Shown in pieces: positions 42,818 through 51,119 of a stretch of DNA of 64,000 nucleotides (position 1 is the first letter of the stretch; each line of letters opens with the position of its first letter). A program made the translations under genes and the position numbers. The DNA lies in the NCBI GenBank assembly GCA_947243845.1, contig CAMXIF010000016.1:1-64000 (forward strand), read 5' to 3'. The stretch is from an uncultured bacterium. GTDB taxonomy: Bacteria; Bacillota; Clostridia; Lachnospirales; Lachnospiraceae. The notes below the pieces were generated by a model. It made no database searches and had not been told where the DNA came from. It saw nothing but the letters and a program-made list of their open reading frames with translations.

Positions 42818-43258
42818 GCGCCGGCATAAATGTGCCCATATTTAAATATTTTATTTATACCACAAGTATAATGACAGCTAAAGATTTTTGTGATACAGTA
42901 CGATATAGAAAAAGAAAAGCGGATTCAAAAGAGGAATCTGGGAAAGGAACAAAGATGTTTACAGCGATTCGTAAAAGTAGTTTTTATTTGGAAAACCAGA
43001 AGAATGCGTCCCTCAGTCGAAACGAAAGGGGCTTGGATTTGGTGTGCTCAGATAAGATAAGACTTGTACAAAAAGCTGTAGGGAAGGATGTCGGCCTGTC
43101 GTGATCAGGGATAGGGGCAGACAACTGGATACATGGATTTTGGAACCGCTTATCTTGTAGGGAGACACATGGTAGGCGGTTTTTTGTATGGAAAATTACA
43201 GCAGTGCAAATTATTTAAAGAGCATACAAGGTTTTATTTCATGGAAGGGGTGAAAAAC
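42818..43258. other. Intergenic stretch between cotH and rtcB
   Basis: No convincing gene. A 49-codon frame from an ATG at 42955 has GGAAAGGA upstream but an unremarkable composition and no recognisable motif. A terminator lies at 43144-43185. CCACAAGTATAATGAC near 42861 holds an isolated TATAAT. Confidence 0.45.
43144..43185 (+). terminator. Terminator, near-copy of the lysS terminator
   Basis: AACCGCT (43144-43150) pairs with GGCGGTT (43175-43181) through one G-T pair, extended by TA/TA, then TTTTTG. Sequence is about four-fifths identical to 41046-41090 by eye. Confidence 0.7.
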
Positions 43259-44473
43259 ATGGAGGCATTAGAGATTAAAGGAAAGATAAATACTGCGCTG
43301 TGCTACGCAAAGGTGGTAGAGGATGAGGCGATAGCACAGATCAGGCGCATGTGTGATTACCCGATGACACAGGGATCTAAGATCAGGATCATGCCGGATG
43401 TGCATTCCGGCAAGGGCTGTACCATTGGAACCACTATGACGATCACTGATAAGGCTGTTCCCAATGTGGTCGGGGTGGATATCGGCTGCGGCATGTATAC
43501 GGTGAATTTGGGCAAAGTGGATATCGATTTTGTAAAAGTGGATGAGACAGCGCACTTTATCCCGTCAGGGATGAATGTCTGGGAAGGGCGGCAGGAACGT
43601 TTTGATCTGACTAAATTGGCATGTTATAGGGAACTTAAGGATGCCAAAAGGCTGGAAAGGTCGCTTGGCACCCTGGGCGGCGGCAATCATTTTATAGAAA
43701 TTGATGAAGCCGCTGATGGTACAAAGTATCTGGTCATTCATTCCGGTTCCAGAAACCTGGGCAAGCAGGTTGCCGAATACTATCAGAGACTGGCGATCAA
43801 CCTGAATCGGGGCTTTGGAGAGTATCTTGAAAAACGTGATGAGATTATCAGAACCTACAAGGAGCAGGGACGTAAGAATGAAATACAGGAGGCGTTAAAG
43901 CAGCTCCATTGGCAGGTTTATGAGAGTGAGACCAGCATGCCGGAAGACCTTTGCTATCTGTCCGGCAGGTATCTGGAGGAGTATCTTCATGATGTTGAAA
44001 TCTGTCAGGCATTTGCAAGAAGAAGCCGCGAGAAGATGGCTGAGATTATTTTGGAGAAAACCAGGATGACCAGCGGCGAGGCCTTTCATACCATTCATAA
44101 TTATATTGATACAGATGAAATGATTTTGAGAAAGGGCGCGATAGCAGCCCACAGTGGAGAAAAAGTGCTGATTCCAATTAATATGAGGGATGGAAGCGTA
44201 CTCGCAGTCGGGAAGGGGAATCCGGAATGGAATTATTCTGCGCCTCATGGGGCAGGAAGACTGATGTCCAGAACAAAGGCTAAAAAGAGCCTCAGTCTGG
44301 AGGAATATAAGAAAACAATGGAGGGCGTCTACACGACCTCTGTGAATGAGAACACATTGGATGAAGCGCCAATGGCATACAAATCCCTGGCAGATATTAT
44401 TGATGTGATCAGGGAGTCAGTGGATATCATCGATGTGATGAAACCTGTTTATAATTTTAAGGCTTCTGAGTAG
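43259..44473 (+). CDS. rtcB: RtcB RNA ligase
   Basis: 404 residues from the ATG at 43259 (AAGGGGTG 6 bases upstream). RtcB joins 2',3'-cyclic phosphate and 5'-OH RNA ends using GTP and Mn. Metal and guanylate sites are visible: MPDVHSGKGCTIGTT, VVGVDIGCGM (Asp and Cys ligands), LGGGNHFIEID, VIHSGSRNLGKQVAEYY, AAHSGEKVLIP and SAPHGAGRLMSR with the His that is guanylylated. It is followed by an HTH gene and a tRNA-Glu-like sequence, suggesting a role in repair of a cleaved tRNA. No archease gene is seen. Confidence 0.95.
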   Translation: MEALEIKGKINTALCYAKVVEDEAIAQIRRMCDYPMTQGSKIRIMPDVHSGKGCTIGTTMTITDKAVPNVVGVDIGCGMYTVNLGKVDIDFVKVDETAHFIPSGMNVWEGRQERFDLTKLACYRELKDAKRLERSLGTLGGGNHFIEIDEAADGTKYLVIHSGSRNLGKQVAEYYQRLAINLNRGFGEYLEKRDEIIRTYKEQGRKNEIQEALKQLHWQVYESETSMPEDLCYLSGRYLEEYLHDVEICQAFARRSREKMAEIILEKTRMTSGEAFHTIHNYIDTDEMILRKGAIAAHSGEKVLIPINMRDGSVLAVGKGNPEWNYSAPHGAGRLMSRTKAKKSLSLEEYKKTMEGVYTTSVNENTLDEAPMAYKSLADIIDVIRESVDIIDVMKPVYNFKASE

Positions 44474-44570
44474 TGCAGAGCACCGGTAGTATATAACTGC
44501 TGCGTGCTCGCACGCAAGCTTATAACACATGGAGAATATAGCGCCTCCGAAGCCGGAAACGGAGGAAAAA

Positions 44571-44837
44571 ATGTTTACTTTACCTGCCATTGATATGGCA
44601 GCTACCGGAAAGAGGATTGTAACACTGCGAAAGGCAGCTGGTCTGACAGTGAAAGACCTGCAGGATATCTTTGGATTTGCAACGCCCCAGGCCATTTACA
44701 AATGGCAGCACGGGACTGCAATGCCTGCTGTTGATAATCTGGTAGCACTTGCTGCGGTACTGGGAGTTACCGTAGATGACATTATTGTAGTATGGTCCCC
44801 TGGTCTAAAGGTCAGGACACAGCCCTTTCAAGGCTGA
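44571..44837 (+). CDS. XRE-type helix-turn-helix regulator next to rtcB
   Basis: 88 residues from the ATG at 44571 (GGAGG 5 bases upstream). The HTH is visible in GKRIVTLRKAAGLTVKDLQD, FATPQAIYKWQHGTAMP and NLVALAAVLGVTVDDII. Homologous short HTH proteins beginning FTLPAID are common beside rtcB in Clostridia, to my recollection. The last 14 codons lie inside the tRNA-Glu-like sequence, so the original C-terminus may have ended near DDIIVV and the present tail may be acquired. It probably regulates rtcB or senses its RNA substrate. Confidence 0.85.
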   Translation: MFTLPAIDMAATGKRIVTLRKAAGLTVKDLQDIFGFATPQAIYKWQHGTAMPAVDNLVALAAVLGVTVDDIIVVWSPGLKVRTQPFQG

Positions 44838-44866
44838 GATGCACGGTTCAAGTCCGGCGGGGATCA
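44794..44866 (+). tRNA. tRNA-Glu(UUC)-like sequence, possibly degenerate
   Basis: A full cloverleaf can be drawn: acceptor GGTCCCC/GGGGATC (one G-T), D stem GTCT/GGAC with GG in the loop, anticodon stem CAGCC/GGCTG with loop CTTTCAA (anticodon TTC), 5-base variable loop, T loop TTCAAGT. The T stem CACGG/CCGGC has only three good pairs. No CCA is encoded. It overlaps the 3' 44 bases of the HTH gene. It may be a weak tRNA-Glu, a pseudogene, or a tRNA-like decoy RNA linked to RtcB. Confidence 0.62.
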
Positions 44867-45016
44867 GTTGCTCCCTTTATGTCCATGCGTCCGAGTTGGT
44901 TGGTGGTGCCATCCTGCCAGGGTGGTATGCGCTTATAGAATATAATCTTGCCAAGGATAACGGAATGTGAGAGAATCTAATAGGCAGATGTATGTGTGAC
45001 AAAGGAGGAACGGAAT

Positions 45017-45697
45017 ATGCGGTATCAGATTATTGGCGACACCATGCCGGCGGTGGAGGTTGTTTTTGATGCACCGGGAGAATCCATGTACACCCAGTCA
45101 GGCGGTATGGCATGGATGTCAGATGGCATTACTATGGATTCTAATATGAGAGGCGGCCTGGGCAAGAGTATTGGCAGGATGTTTTCGGGAGAATCCCTGT
45201 TTATGGCTACTTACAGGGCAGAACGTGCGGGCAGTATGGTGGCTTTTGCCTCCACGGTTGCCGGGGAGGTGCTCCCTGTTGATGTGGGGCAGACCGGCGG
45301 ACTGATCTGTCAGAAAGGCGCTTTTTTATGTGCGCAGGAGACGGTGAATCTGAGTGTGACTTTAACGAAAAAACTCTCCGCAGGTCTATTTGGCGGCGAA
45401 GGTTTTATTTTACAGGATATCAGCGGCACCGGTATGGTTTTTCTGGAAATTGACGGGAATAAGGTGATTAAGAATCTGGCGCCGGGTGAAGTGATCAAGG
45501 TCGATACGGGGAATGTGGTAGCTTTTGAGAGAAGTGTGCGCTATGAGATAGAGACGGTCAAAGGTTTGAAGAATATCTTTTTGGGCGGCGAGGGACTGTT
45601 TTTGACGAAGCTGACGGGGCCTGGAAATGTGATCTTGCAGACACAGAACTTTAATGAGTTTGCGGGGCGGATTATCGGGCTGATACCTTCCAGATAG
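45017..45697 (+). CDS. AIM24/TIGR00266-family protein
   Basis: 226 residues from the ATG at 45017 (AAAGGAGG 8 bases upstream). Repeated beta-strand and glycine pattern: VVFDAPGESMYTQSGGMAWM, GGLGKSIGRMFSGESLFMATY, GLFGGEGFILQDISGTGMVFL and FLGGEGLFLTKLTGPGNVILQ. This is the double-layer beta fold of the AIM24 family, whose bacterial function is unclear. No signal peptide. The LytTR-type regulator gene follows by 26 bases and may be co-transcribed. Confidence 0.87.
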   Translation: MRYQIIGDTMPAVEVVFDAPGESMYTQSGGMAWMSDGITMDSNMRGGLGKSIGRMFSGESLFMATYRAERAGSMVAFASTVAGEVLPVDVGQTGGLICQKGAFLCAQETVNLSVTLTKKLSAGLFGGEGFILQDISGTGMVFLEIDGNKVIKNLAPGEVIKVDTGNVVAFERSVRYEIETVKGLKNIFLGGEGLFLTKLTGPGNVILQTQNFNEFAGRIIGLIPSR

Positions 45698-45723
45698 GAA
45701 AAAGGGCTTTGCGAGGAAACAGG

Positions 45724-46437
45724 ATGCGGATAGCTGTTTGTGACGATGATATAAATTTTGCAGAAACATTAAAGGGGGCCATCGAGACATTGTATGATGT
45801 CTCGAATGGTCCTCTTATGGTTTCCGTCTGGCATGATGGCGCAGCCTTTCTAGCCGATCAGCCGGAATGTGACGCTCTCTTTCTTGCCATTGGCATGGCT
45901 GGTATGGACGGTTTTACCATTGCTCAGAAGTTAAGGCGCCGGAAAGAACTGTTTTTGATCTTTGTGACAGAGCATGAGGAACTTGTGTATGATGCGATTA
46001 AATTCCAGCCCTTTCGTTTCTTAAGAAAATCCCGCCTGTCGGAGGAACTGCCGGAAGCGGTGGAGGAATTGGGCAGGGCTGTGTTGAGGCGCAGTGCAGG
46101 CAGCAAAGTCTCGTTTCGGACAAACATGGGCACCGTATTTATGGACGCCGATGATATTATGTATATAGAAATCTATGGTCACTGGCTGCATGTGCGTGTG
46201 AATGCAGGGGATGATCTGAAGTGTTACGGCAGTCTGACGAATCTGGAAAAGCAGCTCGAGGCTTTTGGCTTTGTGCGGACGCACAAGAGTTATCTGGTAA
46301 ACTGCAGGTATATCTATGCTATTGAGAGCAGGCGGGTCACCCTGGATGACCGGACACAGGTTCTGATGAGCCGTTATAGAGCGGAGGCAGTCAGGGAGGC
46401 TTACAGGCATTACATGAAGGGATCTTACATAATGTGA
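45724..46437 (+). CDS. LytTR-family regulator with a receiver lacking the phosphoacceptor Asp
   Basis: 237 residues from the ATG at 45724 (GAGG upstream). Receiver-like N-terminal domain (RIAVCDDDINFAETLKGAIE) and LytTR DNA-binding C-terminal domain (DIMYIEIYGHWLHVRV, LEKQLEAFGFVRTHKSYLVN). In the phosphorylation loop FLAIGMAGMDG replaces the usual FLDIxMPGMDG: the Asp codon is GCC, Ala. The acidic pocket and the Lys side remain. It is thus an atypical receiver that should not be phosphorylated in the normal way. No cognate kinase gene is adjacent. Confidence 0.88.
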   Translation: MRIAVCDDDINFAETLKGAIETLYDVSNGPLMVSVWHDGAAFLADQPECDALFLAIGMAGMDGFTIAQKLRRRKELFLIFVTEHEELVYDAIKFQPFRFLRKSRLSEELPEAVEELGRAVLRRSAGSKVSFRTNMGTVFMDADDIMYIEIYGHWLHVRVNAGDDLKCYGSLTNLEKQLEAFGFVRTHKSYLVNCRYIYAIESRRVTLDDRTQVLMSRYRAEAVREAYRHYMKGSYIM

Positions 46438-46597
46438 AAGTCGTTTACAAAACGGGAACCTCGGATTGCAATCGGCCGCAGTTGACCCAGAATAGATTTC
46501 AATGTGCTGTTTGCGCTGTAAATTTGCTGTTTATGATGCAAACATTGTAATTTGCATCATGGTGTATGATGATGTATTTGTTATTTTTTAATATATG

Positions 46598-46626
46598 TTG
46601 TCACATATTTGTTACATATCTAAAAT
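46598..46626 (+). promoter_or_regulatory. Promoter of the solute-binding protein gene
   Basis: TTGTCA (46598-46603), a 17-base spacer and TAAAAT (46621-46626), giving a leader of about 60 bases. Confidence 0.6.
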
Positions 46627-46693
46627 TTCTGAGTGTTAGAGTGTGTCGTGTTTGACAAATTACGCTGAGAGTATTATATGAAGAGGGAAAATG

Positions 46694-47941
46694 ATGCACA
46701 GGGCTGGAAGAAAGATTGTCGGAGCAGCGTTTATGATAATGGCTGCGTTTGGATTGACGGGGTGTTCAGATGTAGATAGTAAATCAGTTCCGGAAGTAAA
46801 ACTTTCCGTCTGGTGGAGCGAGGAAGAGGAGAGGGAACTGCTGGATCAGACGATAGAAGCGTTTCAGAAGGAGTATGCCGATGAAGCGCTTTTTCAGATA
46901 ACGGTCAGCATAGAGAATGTGGTGACAATCAGAGAGACTGTGCGTGCAAATCCGGAGGCGGCTGCGGATGTCTATGTGTTTGCAGACGATCAGTTTGAGA
47001 CGCTGTTGCAGGCGGGAACAGTCAGTGAGATTACAGAGGATGCGCAACAGGTGATTGCGGAAAATGGCGGCAGGGATAATGGTGCCTGTCAGGCGGCCAT
47101 GTATGAGGATAAACTTTATGCCTATCCCTTCACGTCCGGCAATGGGTACTTTCTATATTACAATTCCGATTATTTTACAACGGAAGATGTGAAGAGCCTT
47201 GACAGGATGCTGGAGGTGTCCGCCGAGAATGGGAAGAAAATGGCGATCGACTATTCCAGCGGGTGGTATACCTATTCATTCTTTAAAGGCGCCGGCCTGG
47301 AACTTGGACTGAAAGAGGACGGTATTACCAATTTCTGTAATTGGAACGCTGTGGACACACCGTATACCGGGGTGGATGTGGCGGAGGCGATGCTTGCAGT
47401 CGCAGGTCATGATGGTTTTATAAATTGTGATGACCAGGGATTTATAGATGGCGTGAAGAGTGGAGATATTATTGCGGGCGTCAATGGAGCATGGAATGCG
47501 GAAGTCATTAAGAAGGAATGGGGAGACGGGTTCGCAGCGGCCAAACTGCCCTGCTATACACTTGCAGGCGACAGCGTGCAGATGTGCAGTTTTTCAGGGT
47601 ATAAGCTGGTTGGAGTGAATCCCAATTCCGATAACCGCGAGTGGGCAATGAGACTGGCCAGACGGCTTTCCGATGAGACGATGCAGAGGAAACGGTTTGA
47701 GATGACAGGGGATTGTCCGTCTAATGTTAATGCGGCTGCTGACGAGACTGTGCAGGCTTCCCCGGTGGTGGCGGCGCTTGTGGAACAGTCCCACTATGCC
47801 TATGCCCAGCGGGTAGCGGATACCTATTGGAATCCTTCCACGGTATTTGGAATCACAATGGCAGGAGGCAATCCTGACGGGCAGGATCTGCAGAAGCTGC
47901 TTGATGATATGGTAGAGGGGATAACGGCAACCCCGGATTAA
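46694..47941 (+). CDS. Extracellular solute-binding lipoprotein, possible sensory role
   Basis: 415 residues. Lipoprotein signal with lipobox LTGC (KIVGAAFMIMAAFGLTGC), then a type 1 substrate-binding fold: KLSVWWSEEEERELLDQTIEAF, ADVYVFADDQFETLLQAGTV, YAYPFTSGNGYFLYYNSDYF, SGDIIAGVNGAWNAEVIKK. This resembles the sugar-binding proteins of maltose-type ABC systems, but no permease or ATPase follows. A signal-transduction cluster does, so it may present a ligand to the adjacent membrane HD-GYP protein. GAGGG lies 6 bases before the ATG. Confidence 0.88.
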   Translation: MHRAGRKIVGAAFMIMAAFGLTGCSDVDSKSVPEVKLSVWWSEEEERELLDQTIEAFQKEYADEALFQITVSIENVVTIRETVRANPEAAADVYVFADDQFETLLQAGTVSEITEDAQQVIAENGGRDNGACQAAMYEDKLYAYPFTSGNGYFLYYNSDYFTTEDVKSLDRMLEVSAENGKKMAIDYSSGWYTYSFFKGAGLELGLKEDGITNFCNWNAVDTPYTGVDVAEAMLAVAGHDGFINCDDQGFIDGVKSGDIIAGVNGAWNAEVIKKEWGDGFAAAKLPCYTLAGDSVQMCSFSGYKLVGVNPNSDNREWAMRLARRLSDETMQRKRFEMTGDCPSNVNAAADETVQASPVVAALVEQSHYAYAQRVADTYWNPSTVFGITMAGGNPDGQDLQKLLDDMVEGITATPD

Positions 47942-47984
47942 TGACGGCAGAGTGTGCAGGTGAGACGTAAAGGGGAGACTTAAT

Positions 47985-49331
47985 ATGAAGCTGGTCAGAC
48001 GGATTCCGTTTCAGATGTTTGTGCTGAATCTTTTTGCAAGTATCGTATGTATCGCAGGTATGGTTGTCATGCGGTACAATCTCAATGAAATCACAAATAA
48101 CTACAAATATAATATAGAGACCGGAGTGCAGGACAGACTTGATATGTCCGATTTCTCCCGAATGATGAGCAGACATTATATGCTTGTTTCCTGGCATTCG
48201 TTGTCAGAGTCCCCGGAGGCTATGGATTCCTGCGAAGAAGAAGCGGCACAGCTGAAGGAAGAGATTACGGCAAAACTGGATGAGATGAGTGAACGCATGA
48301 CGGGAGATGAAAAGGAACAGTTGTTTCACACAGTGTATTCCAATTCTGTCAGTTATTTTAACAATGTAGAGAGAACGATACAGATGAGCCGTGACGGCAA
48401 CATTGAAACGGCCAGATACTATATTACATCCTATCTGATCGACTTTATCAATCGGATTACCGATGATATTGACAGTATGGACGGTTATGTTGCCAAAGAG
48501 ATGGAAGTGGCCAGGGGCAGGATGGAACACAGCATCGTGATAGCCAGGCTGTGCGAGAAGATCTGTATGGTGTGTATCTGCCTGACATTGGCGGTGTGCA
48601 TATTCCTGTGCGTGAATATCACATCAAGGCTGGAGAAGTATAAGAATCTGCTGGAGGAAGAGAACGAGCGGAAATCCCAGGCGCTGGTGGAACACAAAAA
48701 CAGGATGCTGTCGCTGCAGGAGAATACGATCATAGGCATGGCGAACCTGATTGAGAGCAGGGATGAGGACACAGGGCAACATGTGAAACGGACGAGCAAA
48801 TATGTGGAACTTCTGGCAGGCGCGGCACAGCAGGCGGGGTACTGCCGGGATATTCTTACTGACGAGTATGTGGAACTTCTGGTTAAGGCGGCGCCGATGC
48901 ACGATATCGGCAAGATCGTGGTTTCGGATGTGATCTTGCGCAAACCCGGCCGACTCACTGCGGAAGAATTTGAATCCATCAAAGAACATACCACGGCCGG
49001 CGGTCGTATTGTGACGGAGGTCATGAGTGGTATCGAGGAGAAGGAGTATGTGGATATCGCTGTACAGATTGCGCAGGGACACCATGAGAAATGGGACGGC
49101 AGTGGATATCCTGCGGGCCTTAAGGAAGATGAGATTCCTATCTGTGCGAGGATTATGGCGATAGCGGATGTGTTTGATGCCCTGATATCCAAACGATGCT
49201 ATAAAGAAGCCATGTCTGTGGAGATGGCATTTCAGATTATTGAAGAGTCTTCCGGCAGTCATTTTGATCCGAATCTGGCCAGACTTTTCTGCGGCATCAG
49301 GAAAGAGATTGAAGCTGTGTGCAGGGACTGA
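47985..49331 (+). CDS. Membrane sensor with HD-GYP phosphodiesterase domain
   Basis: 448 residues. Two membrane spans (FQMFVLNLFASIVCIAGMVV and ICMVCICLTLAVCIFLCVNI) bracket an extracellular helical region of about 170 residues; a short coiled coil leads to HD-GYP with PMHDIGKIVVSD, TTAGGRIV, GHHEKWDGSGYP and DVFDALISKR. HD-GYP enzymes degrade cyclic di-GMP. Its gene starts 44 bases after the solute-binding protein, whose ligand it may sense. AAGGGGAG precedes the ATG. Confidence 0.92.
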   Translation: MKLVRRIPFQMFVLNLFASIVCIAGMVVMRYNLNEITNNYKYNIETGVQDRLDMSDFSRMMSRHYMLVSWHSLSESPEAMDSCEEEAAQLKEEITAKLDEMSERMTGDEKEQLFHTVYSNSVSYFNNVERTIQMSRDGNIETARYYITSYLIDFINRITDDIDSMDGYVAKEMEVARGRMEHSIVIARLCEKICMVCICLTLAVCIFLCVNITSRLEKYKNLLEEENERKSQALVEHKNRMLSLQENTIIGMANLIESRDEDTGQHVKRTSKYVELLAGAAQQAGYCRDILTDEYVELLVKAAPMHDIGKIVVSDVILRKPGRLTAEEFESIKEHTTAGGRIVTEVMSGIEEKEYVDIAVQIAQGHHEKWDGSGYPAGLKEDEIPICARIMAIADVFDALISKRCYKEAMSVEMAFQIIEESSGSHFDPNLARLFCGIRKEIEAVCRD

Positions 49332-49373
49332 TTTTTGATAATACAGATATGCCCTGTATCTCGAAAACCGTCA

Positions 49374-49402
49374 TTGACAGGTCTTTCAAAGAATAGTATA
49401 AT
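49374..49402 (+). promoter_or_regulatory. Strong sigma-A promoter of the chemosensory cluster
   Basis: Perfect TTGACA (49374-49379), 17-base spacer, perfect TATAAT (49397-49402), about 100 bases before the first start codon. Confidence 0.85.
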
Positions 49403-49503
49403 TTACTAGAAATTGTCGAGTCATACATAGGTATTCAAATTCAGAAAAAGGAGGGAAATGATCCCCTCATCTTTGGACGGGAAGATGGGATCAGACAAGG
49501 CGT

Positions 49504-50592
49504 ATGAGTGAAGAAAAGCAACAGTTGTTGATCGTGGATGACGAAGAGATAAACAGGACGATACTCAGCATGATGTTTGATGCTGATTATGACATAATTG
49601 AAGCGCCCAACGGCGAAGAAGCGATCAAGGCGATCGAGAGCAGCAGGGATCTTGTATTGATTCTGCTTGATGTCATCATGCCGGTCATGAATGGTTTCGG
49701 TGTGCTTGATTACATGAGAGAACATGAACTGTTAGAGAAGATACCGGTTATTTTGATTACCAGCCAGACGCCTCAGGAGAGTGAAGAAAAGGCATATGAG
49801 TATGGTATTGCCGATGTGATGCACAAACCTTTTGAGCCCAGCATCGTCAAGAGACGTGCCAACAATATTATTGCGCTCTATCAGAGTCAGCGTAATATGG
49901 AGATTAAACTTAAGGAGCAGGAGATTACTATCCGCGAGCAGGAGAAGACGCTGCGTGAGAACAACGAGTTCTTGATTGACGCGCTCGGTTCCGTGGTGGA
50001 GTTCAGAAGCGTGGAGACAGGTGATCATGTCAAGCGCATCAAATACCTGACTAGGATCCTGCTTAAATATCTTGCGAAGTATTTCCCGAAGTACAACCTT
50101 ACGCCGCTGCAGATTGACCAGATTGCCAGGGCTTCCGCGCTGCACGATATCGGTAAGATCGGCATTCCGGATTCTATTTTGCTTAAGCCGGGCAGACTGA
50201 CACCGGAAGAGTTTGAGATTATGAAGACACACACCACGATCGGCTGTGAGATCTTAGAGTCTTTCCGGACATCTTATACGGATGATTTCTATCAGTATTG
50301 CTATGATATCTGCCGTTATCATCATGAGAGGTGTGACGGGAAAGGATATCCGGATCACCTGGTGGGTGATGAGATACCAATCAGTGCACAGATTGTTTCC
50401 ATTGCCGATGTATATGAGGCTCTGGTAAGCGAGAGAGTATACAAAAGCGCATACAGTAATGCCGAGGCATATAAAATGATTTTGGATGGGGAATGTGGAC
50501 AGTTTTCGGATGATGTCATCGAGTGCTTTAAGTTAGCCAAAGAAGACTTCTTTAACATTGTGGAAGTCATAAATATGTTTAATTTTACGTGA
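49504..50592 (+). CDS. Response regulator with HD-GYP output
   Basis: 362 residues. Receiver with LLIVDDEEINRT, phosphoacceptor Asp in LILLDVIMPVMNG and Lys in MHKPFEPS; a coiled linker rich in Glu/Gln (LKEQEITIREQEKTLRE); HD-GYP with SALHDIGKIGIPDS, KTHTTIGCEILE, YHHERCDGKGYPDHL and DVYEALVSERVYK. It should hydrolyse cyclic di-GMP under phosphorylation control. First gene after a perfect promoter; a partial terminator follows it. Confidence 0.94.
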   Translation: MSEEKQQLLIVDDEEINRTILSMMFDADYDIIEAPNGEEAIKAIESSRDLVLILLDVIMPVMNGFGVLDYMREHELLEKIPVILITSQTPQESEEKAYEYGIADVMHKPFEPSIVKRRANNIIALYQSQRNMEIKLKEQEITIREQEKTLRENNEFLIDALGSVVEFRSVETGDHVKRIKYLTRILLKYLAKYFPKYNLTPLQIDQIARASALHDIGKIGIPDSILLKPGRLTPEEFEIMKTHTTIGCEILESFRTSYTDDFYQYCYDICRYHHERCDGKGYPDHLVGDEIPISAQIVSIADVYEALVSERVYKSAYSNAEAYKMILDGECGQFSDDVIECFKLAKEDFFNIVEVINMFNFT

Positions 50593-50610
50593 CGTGAGTC
50601 AGATGATGAG

Positions 50611-50648
50611 GACTGTAAAACAGAGGGGTTTTGTTTTGCAGTCTTTTT
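50611..50648 (+). terminator. Partial terminator within the cluster
   Basis: GACTGTAAAAC (50611-50621) pairs with GTTTTGCAGTC (50633-50643; one G-T pair), followed by TTTTT. It may let only part of the transcripts reach the Hpt gene. Confidence 0.7.
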
Positions 50649-50667
50649 CTAAAAGGAGGGTAAATCT

Positions 50668-51045
50668 ATGGAAGAAAAATTTAAAAACCAGTTGGTAGAA
50701 AGTGGCGCGGATGTGGAGACCACACTCAAGCGGTTTATGGGAAATGAAGCTATATACCAGAAATTTTTAGGAAAGTTTCCGAATGATCCGAACTATGTCA
50801 ATCTGGGCAAGAATTTGGAAGAAGGCTCCTATGTAGCGGCTTATGAATGTGCCCATGCTTTAAAGGGCGTGGTGGGCAACCTGGGTCTTACTCCCATATT
50901 TGATCGGGTGTCTACATTGGTGGAGGAACTGCGCAACAAAGCTCCTGAAGAGGTGAATGCGGAGCGTGCGGCAGAAGAGTGGCAGGAGATCAAGAAGGTG
51001 TACGAACAGTTCATTGCGATCATCAAAGAGAATATGCCCGGATAA
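50668..51045 (+). CDS. Hpt phosphotransfer protein
   Basis: 125 residues, all helical, with the phosphorylatable His in CAHALKGVVGNLGL. AAAGGAGGG lies 8 bases before the ATG. A free Hpt protein between a response regulator and a histidine kinase points to a multistep phosphorelay, probably kinase (51120) to Hpt and then to one of the HD-GYP receivers. No second receiver is attached to the kinase, so the direction of transfer is uncertain. Confidence 0.92.
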   Translation: MEEKFKNQLVESGADVETTLKRFMGNEAIYQKFLGKFPNDPNYVNLGKNLEEGSYVAAYECAHALKGVVGNLGLTPIFDRVSTLVEELRNKAPEEVNAERAAEEWQEIKKVYEQFIAIIKENMPG

Positions 51046-51119
51046 CTAACTGTCGTAAGTGCTTGAAATAATGGGAATTTAGTACTAGAATAATATCAAA
51101 GTGTTTTGGGGTGGAGAGA

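Noticed and set aside
42787..43104. 105-codon frame after cotH
   Set aside because: It begins inside cotH in another frame, has no ribosome site and reads as low-information sequence.
42955..43104. 49-codon frame with a GGAAAGGA site
   Set aside because: Composition and lack of any motif or operon context make it weak; mentioned only in the gap entry.
44867..45016. Second tRNA or riboswitch after the tRNA-Glu-like sequence
   Set aside because: A CCATCCT/AGGGTGG hairpin is present, but no cloverleaf or known aptamer could be drawn.
46652..46680. TTGACA-17-TATATG just before the solute-binding protein gene
   Set aside because: Its transcription start would fall after the ribosome-binding site, so a useful mRNA could not result; the pair at 46598-46626 fits better.
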